Part shown: positions 52,809 through 60,351 of the stretch, piece by piece
Position numbering within the stretch: the stretch's first letter is position 1
Layout of the letters: every line of letters begins with the position of its first letter
Notes under the pieces: generated by a model
The model's database searches: none
What the model was told of the DNA's origin: nothing
What the model saw: only the letters and a program-made list of their open reading frames with translations
Translations under genes and position numbers: made by a program
From: Larkinella rosea
GTDB taxonomy: Bacteria; Bacteroidota; Bacteroidia; Cytophagales; Spirosomataceae
Direction of reading: 5' to 3'
Assembly (NCBI RefSeq): GCF_003858635.1
Contig: NZ_RQJO01000008.1
Coordinates: 1,550,001-1,614,000 of the forward strand
Length of the DNA stretch: 64,000 bases

Positions 52809-54311
52809 ATGTTAATAGCGGAAAACATAACGAAACGGTTTGCGGGCGTTACGGCGCTGGAGAACGTCTGTCTGGAATTTCAGGCCGGAAAAGTGAACGC
52901 GGTTATTGGTGAAAATGGGGCCGGAAAATCCACACTGATGAAGATTCTTTCGGGCGTTTACCCGGATTACGAAGGCCGGATTCTTTTCAAAGGGCAACCG
53001 GTTCGGTTTGCTTCCCCGCGCGAGGCTCAGGATGGCGGCATTGCTATTATTCACCAGGAACTCAACCTGATTCCGTACCTGAGCATCACCGAAAACATTT
53101 TTCTGGGCCGCGAACTGACAACCCAGTGGGGAATGCTCGACAGGAAGGCGATGCGGTTGCGGACGCAGCAGTTGCTGGATCGACTGAAGCTGACAGTGAG
53201 TCCCGAGACGCTGGTAGCCGAACTGAAAGTCGGGCAGCAACAGGTCGTCGAAATTGCCAAGGCGCTGCTGATCGATTCGGAGGTGATCATCATGGACGAA
53301 CCGACCTCGGCCATCAGCGAAAGCGAAGTAGAGGTGCTGTTTTCGATCATTGCAGACTTGAAAAAGGCGAATAAAACCATCGTGTACATCTCGCATAAAC
53401 TGGACGAACTGTTCAAAATGGCCGACCGGTTTGTGGTGTTGCGCGACGGCAAATCCATCGAATCCGGCGACATGCGCGGCATGACGCACGACGACATCAT
53501 CCGCAAAATGGTCGGTCGGTCGGTTCATGCCATTCGGCGAAAAGTTGGCTCCGAACTTGTAAAACCGCTGTTAACCGTTAAAAATCTCTGTTTGAAACAC
53601 CCCGTTCGGACGCAGGAAAACCTGCTGAAAAACATTTCGTTTCAGGTCGGGCGGGGTGAAATTGTCGGGATTTTCGGCTTGATGGGCGCTGGCCGGACCG
53701 AATTGCTGGAAACGCTTTTCGGCCTGCATCCGAAACGAACCAGCAGTACGATTGAACTGAACGGGCAGAAAATAAAGGTGAACAAACCCGCCGATGCCAT
53801 CGAAGCCGGTTTGGCGCTGGTGCCCGAAGATCGGAAAAAAGACGGTTTGGTGCTGGGGCTGGACGTTCGCACGAACATCAGCCTGACCAACCTCAGAAGT
53901 CTCGAACAGGGCGGTTTTCTGAATAAAACGAAAGAAACCGCGCTGGCGAAAAAGTACGTGGCTGACCTGAAAATCAAGACGTCGTCGGAGAAACAGACCG
54001 CGCGGAACCTGAGTGGCGGCAACCAGCAGAAAATCGTGCTGTCGAAATGGCTGGCGACCAATCCCAAACTGCTGATGCTCGACGAACCCACGCGCGGCAT
54101 CGACGTCAACGCCAAGAATGAAATCTATAAACTGATTTTACAACTCGCCGACGAAGGCATGGGCATTCTGGTGGTTTCGTCGGAACTGCCGGAAATTCTG
54201 GCCATTTCCGACCGGATTCTGGTCATGAGCGAAGGGTGCCTGACGTCGGAACTGTCCGTCGATGCCTCCGAAGACGAGATTCTGAAAGCCGCTATTCCGC
54301 AAACCCTTTAA
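52809..54311 (+). CDS. Rbs-type ABC transporter ATPase (two ABC domains)
   Basis: 500 residues. The first nucleotide-binding domain has Walker A GENGAGKST at 34-42, a signature-like ELKVGQQQVVEIAKALL and Walker B VIIMDEPTSAI. The second domain has the degenerate Walker A GLMGAGRTELLETLF typical of carbohydrate-uptake type 2 ATPases, LSGGNQQKIVLSKWL and LMLDEPTRGIDV. It drives uptake of the sugar bound by the lipoprotein. The stop overlaps the permease ATG by one base (TAATG). Nothing in it identifies the sugar; ribose would be only one option. Confidence 0.95.
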   Translation: MLIAENITKRFAGVTALENVCLEFQAGKVNAVIGENGAGKSTLMKILSGVYPDYEGRILFKGQPVRFASPREAQDGGIAIIHQELNLIPYLSITENIFLGRELTTQWGMLDRKAMRLRTQQLLDRLKLTVSPETLVAELKVGQQQVVEIAKALLIDSEVIIMDEPTSAISESEVEVLFSIIADLKKANKTIVYISHKLDELFKMADRFVVLRDGKSIESGDMRGMTHDDIIRKMVGRSVHAIRRKVGSELVKPLLTVKNLCLKHPVRTQENLLKNISFQVGRGEIVGIFGLMGAGRTELLETLFGLHPKRTSSTIELNGQKIKVNKPADAIEAGLALVPEDRKKDGLVLGLDVRTNISLTNLRSLEQGGFLNKTKETALAKKYVADLKIKTSSEKQTARNLSGGNQQKIVLSKWLATNPKLLMLDEPTRGIDVNAKNEIYKLILQLADEGMGILVVSSELPEILAISDRILVMSEGCLTSELSVDASEDEILKAAIPQTL

Positions 54312-55303
54312 TGCCGACATTCATGCAGATTCCGTTGCAAACCTACCGACCCGTTCTCCTGAAATTTCAATCGCTGATTGCGCTGCTGATTCTCTGCGTC
54401 GCGATCGGCCTGCTTTCCGATAAGTTTTTTACCGTCGCCAACGGCTGGAACGTGCTGCGACAAATCTCCGTCAACGTCTGTATTTCCGTCGGCATGACGC
54501 TGGTGGTGCTCACCGCCGGAATCGATCTCTCGGTGGGATCGGTGCTGGCGCTTTCCGGGGCTATTGCGGCCGGTTTGCTCCGAAACGGCATCGAGTTACC
54601 CGCCAATAATCTCTACATCGGTTTCACGGTTTTCGGGGCCATTGTCGCCGGACTGCTGACCGGCAGTGTGCTGGGCGGGTTCAACGGCTGGGCCATCACG
54701 CGGTTTAACTTACCGCCATTTGTGGCCACACTCGCCATGCTGACCATCGCCCGCGGGCTGACGATGCTCTGGACCGAAGGCTTTCCGATCACCGGTTTGG
54801 GCGACTCATTTACCTTCCTCGGAACGGGCTGGTTTCTGGGCATTCCGCTGCCAGTCTGGATTTCCGGCGGCATTGTGCTTGTGGTGGTTTTGCTGATGGA
54901 CCAGACCCGGTTTGGGCGGTACGTCTACGCCATTGGCGGCAGCGAAAGCGCGGCCCGGCTTTCGGGGGTCAATATTAATCGCATCAAAATGCTGGTCTAC
55001 ACGATAGCGGGCGGGCTGGCCGCCGTGGGCGGTTTGCTGGTTACTTCGCGACTGGATTCGGCTCAGCCCAACGCCGGAACGAGCTACGAACTGGACTCCA
55101 TTGCGGCCGTGGTCATCGGTGGAACCTCGCTTTCGGGTGGGCGGGGCAGCATTCTGGGAACGGTGCAGGGTGCAGTAATCATTGGTGTTTTGAACAACGG
55201 ACTGGTGTTATTGAATGTCTCGCCGTTCTGGCAGCAGGTCGTCAAAGGCATCGTGATTCTGCTGGCGGTTATTATCGACAAATCCAGTTCGCGGAACGAC
55301 TAA
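54311..55303 (+). CDS. Rbs-type ABC transporter permease
   Basis: 330 residues from the ATG at 54311, chosen because it overlaps the ATPase stop by one base and gives a normal RbsC-like start (MPTFMQIPLQTYRPVLLKFQ). The frame opens further back at 54236, inside the ATPase gene. About eight to ten membrane helices and the family signatures SVNVCISVGMTLVVLTAGID, LSVGSVLALSGAIAAGLL, NLPPFVATLAMLTIARGLT and GTSLSGGRGSILGTVQGAVI are seen. It forms the inner-membrane channel with the two-domain ATPase. The kinase gene follows after four bases. Confidence 0.94.
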   Translation: MPTFMQIPLQTYRPVLLKFQSLIALLILCVAIGLLSDKFFTVANGWNVLRQISVNVCISVGMTLVVLTAGIDLSVGSVLALSGAIAAGLLRNGIELPANNLYIGFTVFGAIVAGLLTGSVLGGFNGWAITRFNLPPFVATLAMLTIARGLTMLWTEGFPITGLGDSFTFLGTGWFLGIPLPVWISGGIVLVVVLLMDQTRFGRYVYAIGGSESAARLSGVNINRIKMLVYTIAGGLAAVGGLLVTSRLDSAQPNAGTSYELDSIAAVVIGGTSLSGGRGSILGTVQGAVIIGVLNNGLVLLNVSPFWQQVVKGIVILLAVIIDKSSSRND

Positions 55304-55307
55304 CGCT

Positions 55308-56795
55308 ATGGAACATTCCTATATTCTGGCGATCGATCAGGGCACGAGCAGCACGAAAACGCTGCTGTTTGACGAAAAAGGCGAAGTTGCCGCCCGCGCT
55401 TCGGAGCCGCTTCGAACCCGCTATTACGGTGATGGTTACGTCGAGCAGGACCCCGACGAAATCTACCGGAACGTGTTGACGTCCGTTGGAAAATGCCTGG
55501 ACGGTTTTGCGGCTCAGGGCGGGGATTTTCAGTCCATTCGGGTCTGCGGCATTTCGAACCAGCGCGAAACATTCGTGGTCTGGGACGAAACCGGAAAACC
55601 GCTCCACAACGCCATCGTCTGGCAGTGTAAACGCTCGATCGACGTTTGCGAACGACTCAAATCCGACGGTCTGGAAGAAGTCGTCAGGGCCAAAACCGGT
55701 TTGTTCATCGATCCGTATTTTTCCGGCACTAAGCTGATCTGGCTGTATGAAAACAACGAAAAAGTCCGGCAGGCCGTCGATGCCGGGAAGGCGTATTTCG
55801 GCACGGTCGATACGTGGCTGCTGTATAAGCTAACGAACGGACAACGCTATTTGACCGATTACACCAACGCATCCCGAACGCTGTTTTTCAACCTGAAAAC
55901 GCTGGATTGGGACCCGGATTTACTGACCGTTTTCGGATTGTCCCGGCTGAATCTGCCGCAACCCGGGCCGTCGGCTTTTGGGTTTGGCGAATCGAATTTC
56001 AACGGATTGTTCGATCATAACCTGCCAATTACAAGTCTGATCGGCGATTCGCACGCGGCTGCTTTTGGGGAGGGCTGTTTCACGCCCGGCACGGCCAAAG
56101 CGACGCTGGGAACCGGCTGCTCGATCATCATGAACATTGGTCCGGAGCTGAAAGAGTCGAAGCAGGGCATGGTGACGACCGTTTGCTGGAGCACCGAAAA
56201 CCGGGTCGATTACGCGCTGGAAGGTGTGATTGTGACCTGCGGAGCGACCATCGAATGGCTGAAAAATACGCTGAATCTATTCGCTGAAAGCTGGGAAACC
56301 GAAGCGATGGCAACGGCGGTTTCCGACAACGGCGGGGTGTATATCGTTCCGGCATTCAGCGGGTTGGGTGCGCCCCACTGGCAAATGTCGCGGAAGGCGA
56401 CGATCTCCGGTTTAACGTTCGGGTCCAGTAAGAACCACCTCGTTCGGGCCGCGCTCGAATCCATCCCGTACCAGATCAAAGATGTTATCGTGGCGATGGA
56501 AAGCGATACCGGGATTAATTTACAGGAACTCATGGTGAACGGAGGAATGACCGCCAACGGTTTTATCCTGCAATTTCTGGCGGATTTACTTGGGAAAACC
56601 GTCGTTAACGGCGGCATGCCGGACGTCTCGGCATTGGGTGCCGCTTACCTTGCCGGTTTAAAAGCCGGTATTTACCGCGACCTGGATTACCTGAAAAGCC
56701 TGAACGTAGGAAAGTTATTCATCCAGCCTGAAAAGGAAAATGACACTGTTCAAACCGGGTATGCAGGCTGGAAAACCGCTCTTCAAACGCCTTAA
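55308..56795 (+). CDS. FGGY-family carbohydrate kinase, glycerol-kinase-like
   Basis: 495 residues. Phosphate-binding loop IDQGTSSTKTLLF at about 9-21; NQRETFVVWDETGKPLHNAI, QCKRSIDVCERLKSDGLEE, DYTNASRTLFFNLKTLDWD, GDSHAAAFGEGCFTPGTAKA, LGTGCSIIMNIGPE and the ATP-side VNGGMTANGFILQFLADLLG. It is closest by eye to glycerol kinase, but the operon (isomerase, transketolase, importer) points to a ketose such as a pentulose. The conserved Arg-Glu of GISNQRET is kept. It follows the permease by four bases. Expected product: a ketose phosphate used by the split transketolase. Confidence 0.9.
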   Translation: MEHSYILAIDQGTSSTKTLLFDEKGEVAARASEPLRTRYYGDGYVEQDPDEIYRNVLTSVGKCLDGFAAQGGDFQSIRVCGISNQRETFVVWDETGKPLHNAIVWQCKRSIDVCERLKSDGLEEVVRAKTGLFIDPYFSGTKLIWLYENNEKVRQAVDAGKAYFGTVDTWLLYKLTNGQRYLTDYTNASRTLFFNLKTLDWDPDLLTVFGLSRLNLPQPGPSAFGFGESNFNGLFDHNLPITSLIGDSHAAAFGEGCFTPGTAKATLGTGCSIIMNIGPELKESKQGMVTTVCWSTENRVDYALEGVIVTCGATIEWLKNTLNLFAESWETEAMATAVSDNGGVYIVPAFSGLGAPHWQMSRKATISGLTFGSSKNHLVRAALESIPYQIKDVIVAMESDTGINLQELMVNGGMTANGFILQFLADLLGKTVVNGGMPDVSALGAAYLAGLKAGIYRDLDYLKSLNVGKLFIQPEKENDTVQTGYAGWKTALQTP

Positions 56796-56808
56796 GCAAT
56801 CCCAATCG

Positions 56809-58311
56809 ATGCGAAAATCAGGGTCACTGGTGGTACTGGCGTTGGGAATTTCGGCATCAGCCATCGCCCAGTTTCCCTCGACCAAACCGCGCACCATCGT
56901 GACGACCGATGGCGAAGTGGACGATGTCGATACGTTTATCCGGATGTTGCTCTACAGCAACGAGTTCGACATTGTCGGGTTGGTCTACAGCAGTTCGCAG
57001 TGGCACTACAAGGGCGATGGGAAAGGGACCAAATTTACCTCCGAAATGCCTAATACGGCCAAACGATACGGCGAACGCACCGAACTTCGCTGGCCCGGCA
57101 CCACCTGGATGGAGGAATACATTGACAAATACGCCAACGTCTATCCGAACCTGATCAAACACGCCAAAGGCTACCCGACGCCCGACTATCTGAAGAGTCT
57201 GGTACGGGTCGGAAATATTGATTTTGAGGGCGAAATGAGCCGCGATACCGAAGGTTCCGATTTCATCAAGAAGATTCTGCTAGATAACACCAGCAGTCCG
57301 GTTTATCTGCAAATCTGGGGAGGAACGAACACCGTCGCCCGCGCTTTGAAATCCATTGAGGATCAGTACAAAAACTCAGCCGACTGGGCGAAAATTGCTA
57401 AGAAAGTCTCCGACAAAGCCATCATTTATGCGGTTCTGGATCAGGATGCGACCTATCAGAAATACATTGCTCCCAACTGGCCGCAGATCAAGGTGCTGTA
57501 TAATTCGGATCAGTTCTGGAGCTTTGCGTATCTGTGGCCCCGCGTGGTTCCGGCGGAGCTAAAACCGTACCTGGGCGGAAAATGGTTTGCCGAAAACATC
57601 CGGTTTGGGCACGGCCCCTTGCTGGAATCTTATTATTTGTGGGGTGATGGCAAGAAGCTCCCCGGCGACCCCGAACACACGCACGGCGACCCGGAAGAAG
57701 CTAAAAAGTACGGATTGAGCCAGTATGATTTCATCTCGGAAGGCGATTCGCCCGCCTTTTTTTACCTCATCGACGTTGGATTGCGGAGCATGGAAGACGT
57801 GGCCTACGGCGGTTGGGGTGGCCGCATGGTGAAATCGCCCACGAATCCGTACCGCTGGGAGGATGGGAAAACCGTTACCGACTACAATCCGTACACCCAA
57901 AAAGCCGATGCGGCCTACCCGCAGACGCGCTGGATTCCGGTGTTGCAGAGCGATTTTGCCGCCCGCGCCGATTGGTGCGTCAAGCCCTACAACGAAGCCA
58001 ATCATCCGCCCGTCGTGAAGCTCAATCACGCGCCGAATCTTCGGGTCAAACCGGGTCAGAACGTGACGCTCAGCGGTTCGGCCACCGATCCGGATGGTGA
58101 TGCGTTGAGCTACCGCTGGTGGCAGTACGAAGAAGTGGGCTCGTATTCGGGAAAAGTGGCAATTCAGAACGGGAATCAGGCTAAATCGGCTTTTACGGTT
58201 CCGAAAGATGCGAAATCCGGGAACAAGATTCACCTGATTCTGGAGGTGACGGATGCCAAAGCGCCCCGTTTGACGCGCTACCAGCGGGTGATTGCGACGG
58301 TTGCGGAGTGA
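56809..58311 (+). CDS. Secreted Sde182-type (DUF1593) protein, copy 2 (divergent)
   Basis: 500 residues from the ATG at 56809 (MRKSGSLVVLALGISASAIA, signal peptide); the frame opens at 56740 inside the kinase gene. The acidic loop reads TIVTTDGEVDDVDTFIRML, nearer to classical nucleoside hydrolases in spacing than copies 1 and 3. Other shared parts: LQIWGGTNTVARALKSIEDQ, VLDQDATYQKYIAPNWPQIK, EGDSPAFFYLIDVGL, GGWGGRMV and the C-terminal SATDPDGDALSYRWWQYEEV. An insert at about 240-300 (YLWPRVVPAELKPYLGGKWF) is not in the other copies. It starts 13 bases after the kinase gene. Confidence 0.85.
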   Translation: MRKSGSLVVLALGISASAIAQFPSTKPRTIVTTDGEVDDVDTFIRMLLYSNEFDIVGLVYSSSQWHYKGDGKGTKFTSEMPNTAKRYGERTELRWPGTTWMEEYIDKYANVYPNLIKHAKGYPTPDYLKSLVRVGNIDFEGEMSRDTEGSDFIKKILLDNTSSPVYLQIWGGTNTVARALKSIEDQYKNSADWAKIAKKVSDKAIIYAVLDQDATYQKYIAPNWPQIKVLYNSDQFWSFAYLWPRVVPAELKPYLGGKWFAENIRFGHGPLLESYYLWGDGKKLPGDPEHTHGDPEEAKKYGLSQYDFISEGDSPAFFYLIDVGLRSMEDVAYGGWGGRMVKSPTNPYRWEDGKTVTDYNPYTQKADAAYPQTRWIPVLQSDFAARADWCVKPYNEANHPPVVKLNHAPNLRVKPGQNVTLSGSATDPDGDALSYRWWQYEEVGSYSGKVAIQNGNQAKSAFTVPKDAKSGNKIHLILEVTDAKAPRLTRYQRVIATVAE

Positions 58312-58327
58312 TCCGATCTCAATGAAC

Positions 58328-58356
58328 GTTGTCGCTTGCGTGTCGCGAGCGACAAC
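58328..58356. repeat. GTTGTCGCT palindrome (copy 2)
   Basis: GTTGTCGCT (58328-58336) pairs with AGCGACAAC (58348-58356) around TGCGTGTCGCG. It is the reverse complement of the element at 35864-35897, with almost the same loop. A related short palindrome GGTCGC-GTA-GCGACC follows at 58388-58402. Both lie after the second Sde182 gene. Confidence 0.7.
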
Positions 58357-58437
58357 AATGATTAAATAGGAAACCGATGGACTGTTTGGTCGCGTAGCGA
58401 CCGAATGTTTGTAGAAAAGGCGAATTTTAGGGTATAT

Positions 58438-58488
58438 GCGTGCCTTTAGGTACGCAACAGTTGGTTCATTGCGTACCTAAAGGCACGC
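58438..58488. repeat. Inverted repeat with TTTA-loop hairpins (short spacer)
   Basis: Perfect 20-base arms at 58438-58457 and 58469-58488 flank 11 bases. Each arm folds as GCGTGCC-TTTA-GGTACGC (one G-T pair) or its complement, the same C-TTTA-G loop as the elements near 1298, 28757 and 45258 with other stem bases. It lies in the 291-base gap between the second and third Sde182 genes, where a small GTGCC-GAT-GGCAC hairpin also occurs at 58528-58540. Confidence 0.8.
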
Positions 58489-58602
58489 CGTCCGCGTCTA
58501 TCAATACATTATTGCTACAAACATTGCGTGCCGATGGCACTTAATCGGCTTTTCCAACATCGGTCATTGAATCCCAAATTTGACGATAAACTAGCACTTG
58601 AA

Positions 58603-60078
58603 ATGAAAAAATGGCGTCTTCTGATTCCTCTGCAACTTCTGCTTTTCAGCCCTCTATTTCTCCTGGCCCAGCCGGAGCCCAAGGTTCGGGTGCTGGTGTT
58701 GACGGACATCGAAGCCGACCCCGACGATGCGCAATCGCTGGTGCGGTTTCTGGCGTATGCCAACGAATTTGAGGTGGAAGGACTGATTGCCACCACCTCG
58801 ACGCACCAGCGAAACCGGGTCGCGCCCGAAACGATTCACCGGATTCTGACGGCGTACGGCAAAGTGCAGCCCAATTTGCTGAAACACGCGAAAGGCTATC
58901 CAACGGCAGCGGAACTGAAAACGAAAGTCAAAAAAGGGCGGGCGGTTTACGGCATGGAAGGTGTTGGCGGAGGCCAGGATTCGGAAGGGTCGGAGTGGAT
59001 TATCAAGACGCTGGAAAAACCGGATGCGCGCCCGTTGTGGATACCGGTTTGGGGCGGTCCGAACTGCCTGGCGCAGGCGTTGTGGAAAATACAGAAAACC
59101 AAAACCGCTGCGGATGCCGCCCGGCTGTACGCCAAACTGCGTGTGTACACCATTTCCGATCAGGATGATTCCGGGCCGTGGATTCGGAAAACGTTTCCCG
59201 GAATTTTCTTCATTGTGAGTCCCGGCAGCTACCGGAATGCGACCTGGTCGGGGATTACCCGCAACTTTCCCGGTGCCAATAACGAGGTCAATAGCAACGA
59301 CTGGATTGCCCGGAACATTCAGCAGGGCCACGGGCCGCTGGGCACGGAATACCCGGATGTCGCTTACGGAATGGAAGGCGATACGCCCTCGTTCATGAAT
59401 CTGATTCCCAATGGCTTGAATGTGCCGGAACACCCGGAATATGGCGGTTGGGGCGGTCGGTATGAATTGTATACGCCGAAGGCCGAACCCCGGCCGACGG
59501 CAGCCCCCACCCCGGTTCGGACGCAGGGTGGACAACTGGTGACCGGCCCGGTTTCAGACCCGGAAACCCGTCCGATCTGGACGAATGCCGAGGATACGTA
59601 TTCGCCACTGGTGGCGTCGCGCTGGGGACGGCCTTTTGTGACGGATACCGCTAAATACAAAAGTAGTCAGGTGACGTTGTGGCGCTGGCGGGAGGATTTT
59701 CAGCACGATTTTGCCGCCCGGATGGACTGGATGGTGAGCGAATACAGGAACGCCAACCACCCGCCGGTTCCGAAAGTGGCCCACCCGGAGGGGCTGAAAG
59801 TGAAATCGGGGGACATTTTTGGTCTGAACGCAACGGGGACGTATGATCCCGACGGCGATGCGCTGAGTTATTACTGGTTCCAGTACCCCGAAGCCGGAAC
59901 GTATAAAGAACGGGTTTCGTTTGCTCCGTTTTCGCCCAATCTGGCGAACCTGCACACCGTCAAAGCACCGGAAGTTTCCAGCCCTCAAACCGTTCATTTT
60001 ATCCTGGAAGTGACTGATAAAGGCTCGCCCGCACTGACGCGCTACAAACGGGTGATTGTCGAGGTTTCACCGAAATAG
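58603..60078 (+). CDS. Secreted Sde182-type (DUF1593) protein, copy 3
   Basis: 491 residues from the ATG at 58603 (MKKWRLLIPLQLLLFSPLFL, signal peptide); the open frame back to 58528 runs into palindromic DNA. It is close to copy 1: acidic loop [94 protein letters not shown]. The C-terminal module has GTYDPDGDALSYYWFQYPEA. A Pro/Thr-rich insert (EPRPTAAPTPVRTQGG) sits at about residues 299-314. It is 291 bases after copy 2, beyond palindromes, so may have separate expression. Confidence 0.86.
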   Translation: MKKWRLLIPLQLLLFSPLFLLAQPEPKVRVLVLTDIEADPDDAQSLVRFLAYANEFEVEGLIATTSTHQRNRVAPETIHRILTAYGKVQPNLLKHAKGYPTAAELKTKVKKGRAVYGMEGVGGGQDSEGSEWIIKTLEKPDARPLWIPVWGGPNCLAQALWKIQKTKTAADAARLYAKLRVYTISDQDDSGPWIRKTFPGIFFIVSPGSYRNATWSGITRNFPGANNEVNSNDWIARNIQQGHGPLGTEYPDVAYGMEGDTPSFMNLIPNGLNVPEHPEYGGWGGRYELYTPKAEPRPTAAPTPVRTQGGQLVTGPVSDPETRPIWTNAEDTYSPLVASRWGRPFVTDTAKYKSSQVTLWRWREDFQHDFAARMDWMVSEYRNANHPPVPKVAHPEGLKVKSGDIFGLNATGTYDPDGDALSYYWFQYPEAGTYKERVSFAPFSPNLANLHTVKAPEVSSPQTVHFILEVTDKGSPALTRYKRVIVEVSPK

Positions 60079-60258
60079 GTTCGCGTACCGGGTCAGGCAA
60101 AATCGCTCCGATTCCGGTACTTGAAGCCAGCGGATGACGGTTTCTGTCGTCAGAACTACAAACCGGGCTGCTCCTGCGTCGACCCGGAGTTGTTCCCGCA
60201 CATTGAATTGCCCGGACTGATTCGGCTAAATATCAAATTTAGTAACCACAGATGCTGC

Positions 60259-60285
60259 TTATTTAGACTGAATCTTATTAATTTG
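60259..60285 (+). promoter_or_regulatory. Candidate metal-responsive operator over a -7 box
   Basis: The 23 bases at 60259-60281 (core TTTAGACTGAATCT) form an imperfect dyad with about 16 of 23 positions symmetric. The form recalls DtxR/Fur-like boxes of Bacteroidota iron genes. It overlaps TTAATTTG (60278-60285), 7 of 8 to the TAnnTTTG -7 consensus. The leader to the ATG at 60352 would be about 60 bases. Confidence 0.4.
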
Positions 60286-60351
60286 CACCCTGTTTCGGGA
60301 TTATGAAAACCCGAAACCCATTGTCTCAGCATTTTAACTCAAAAATATCGG

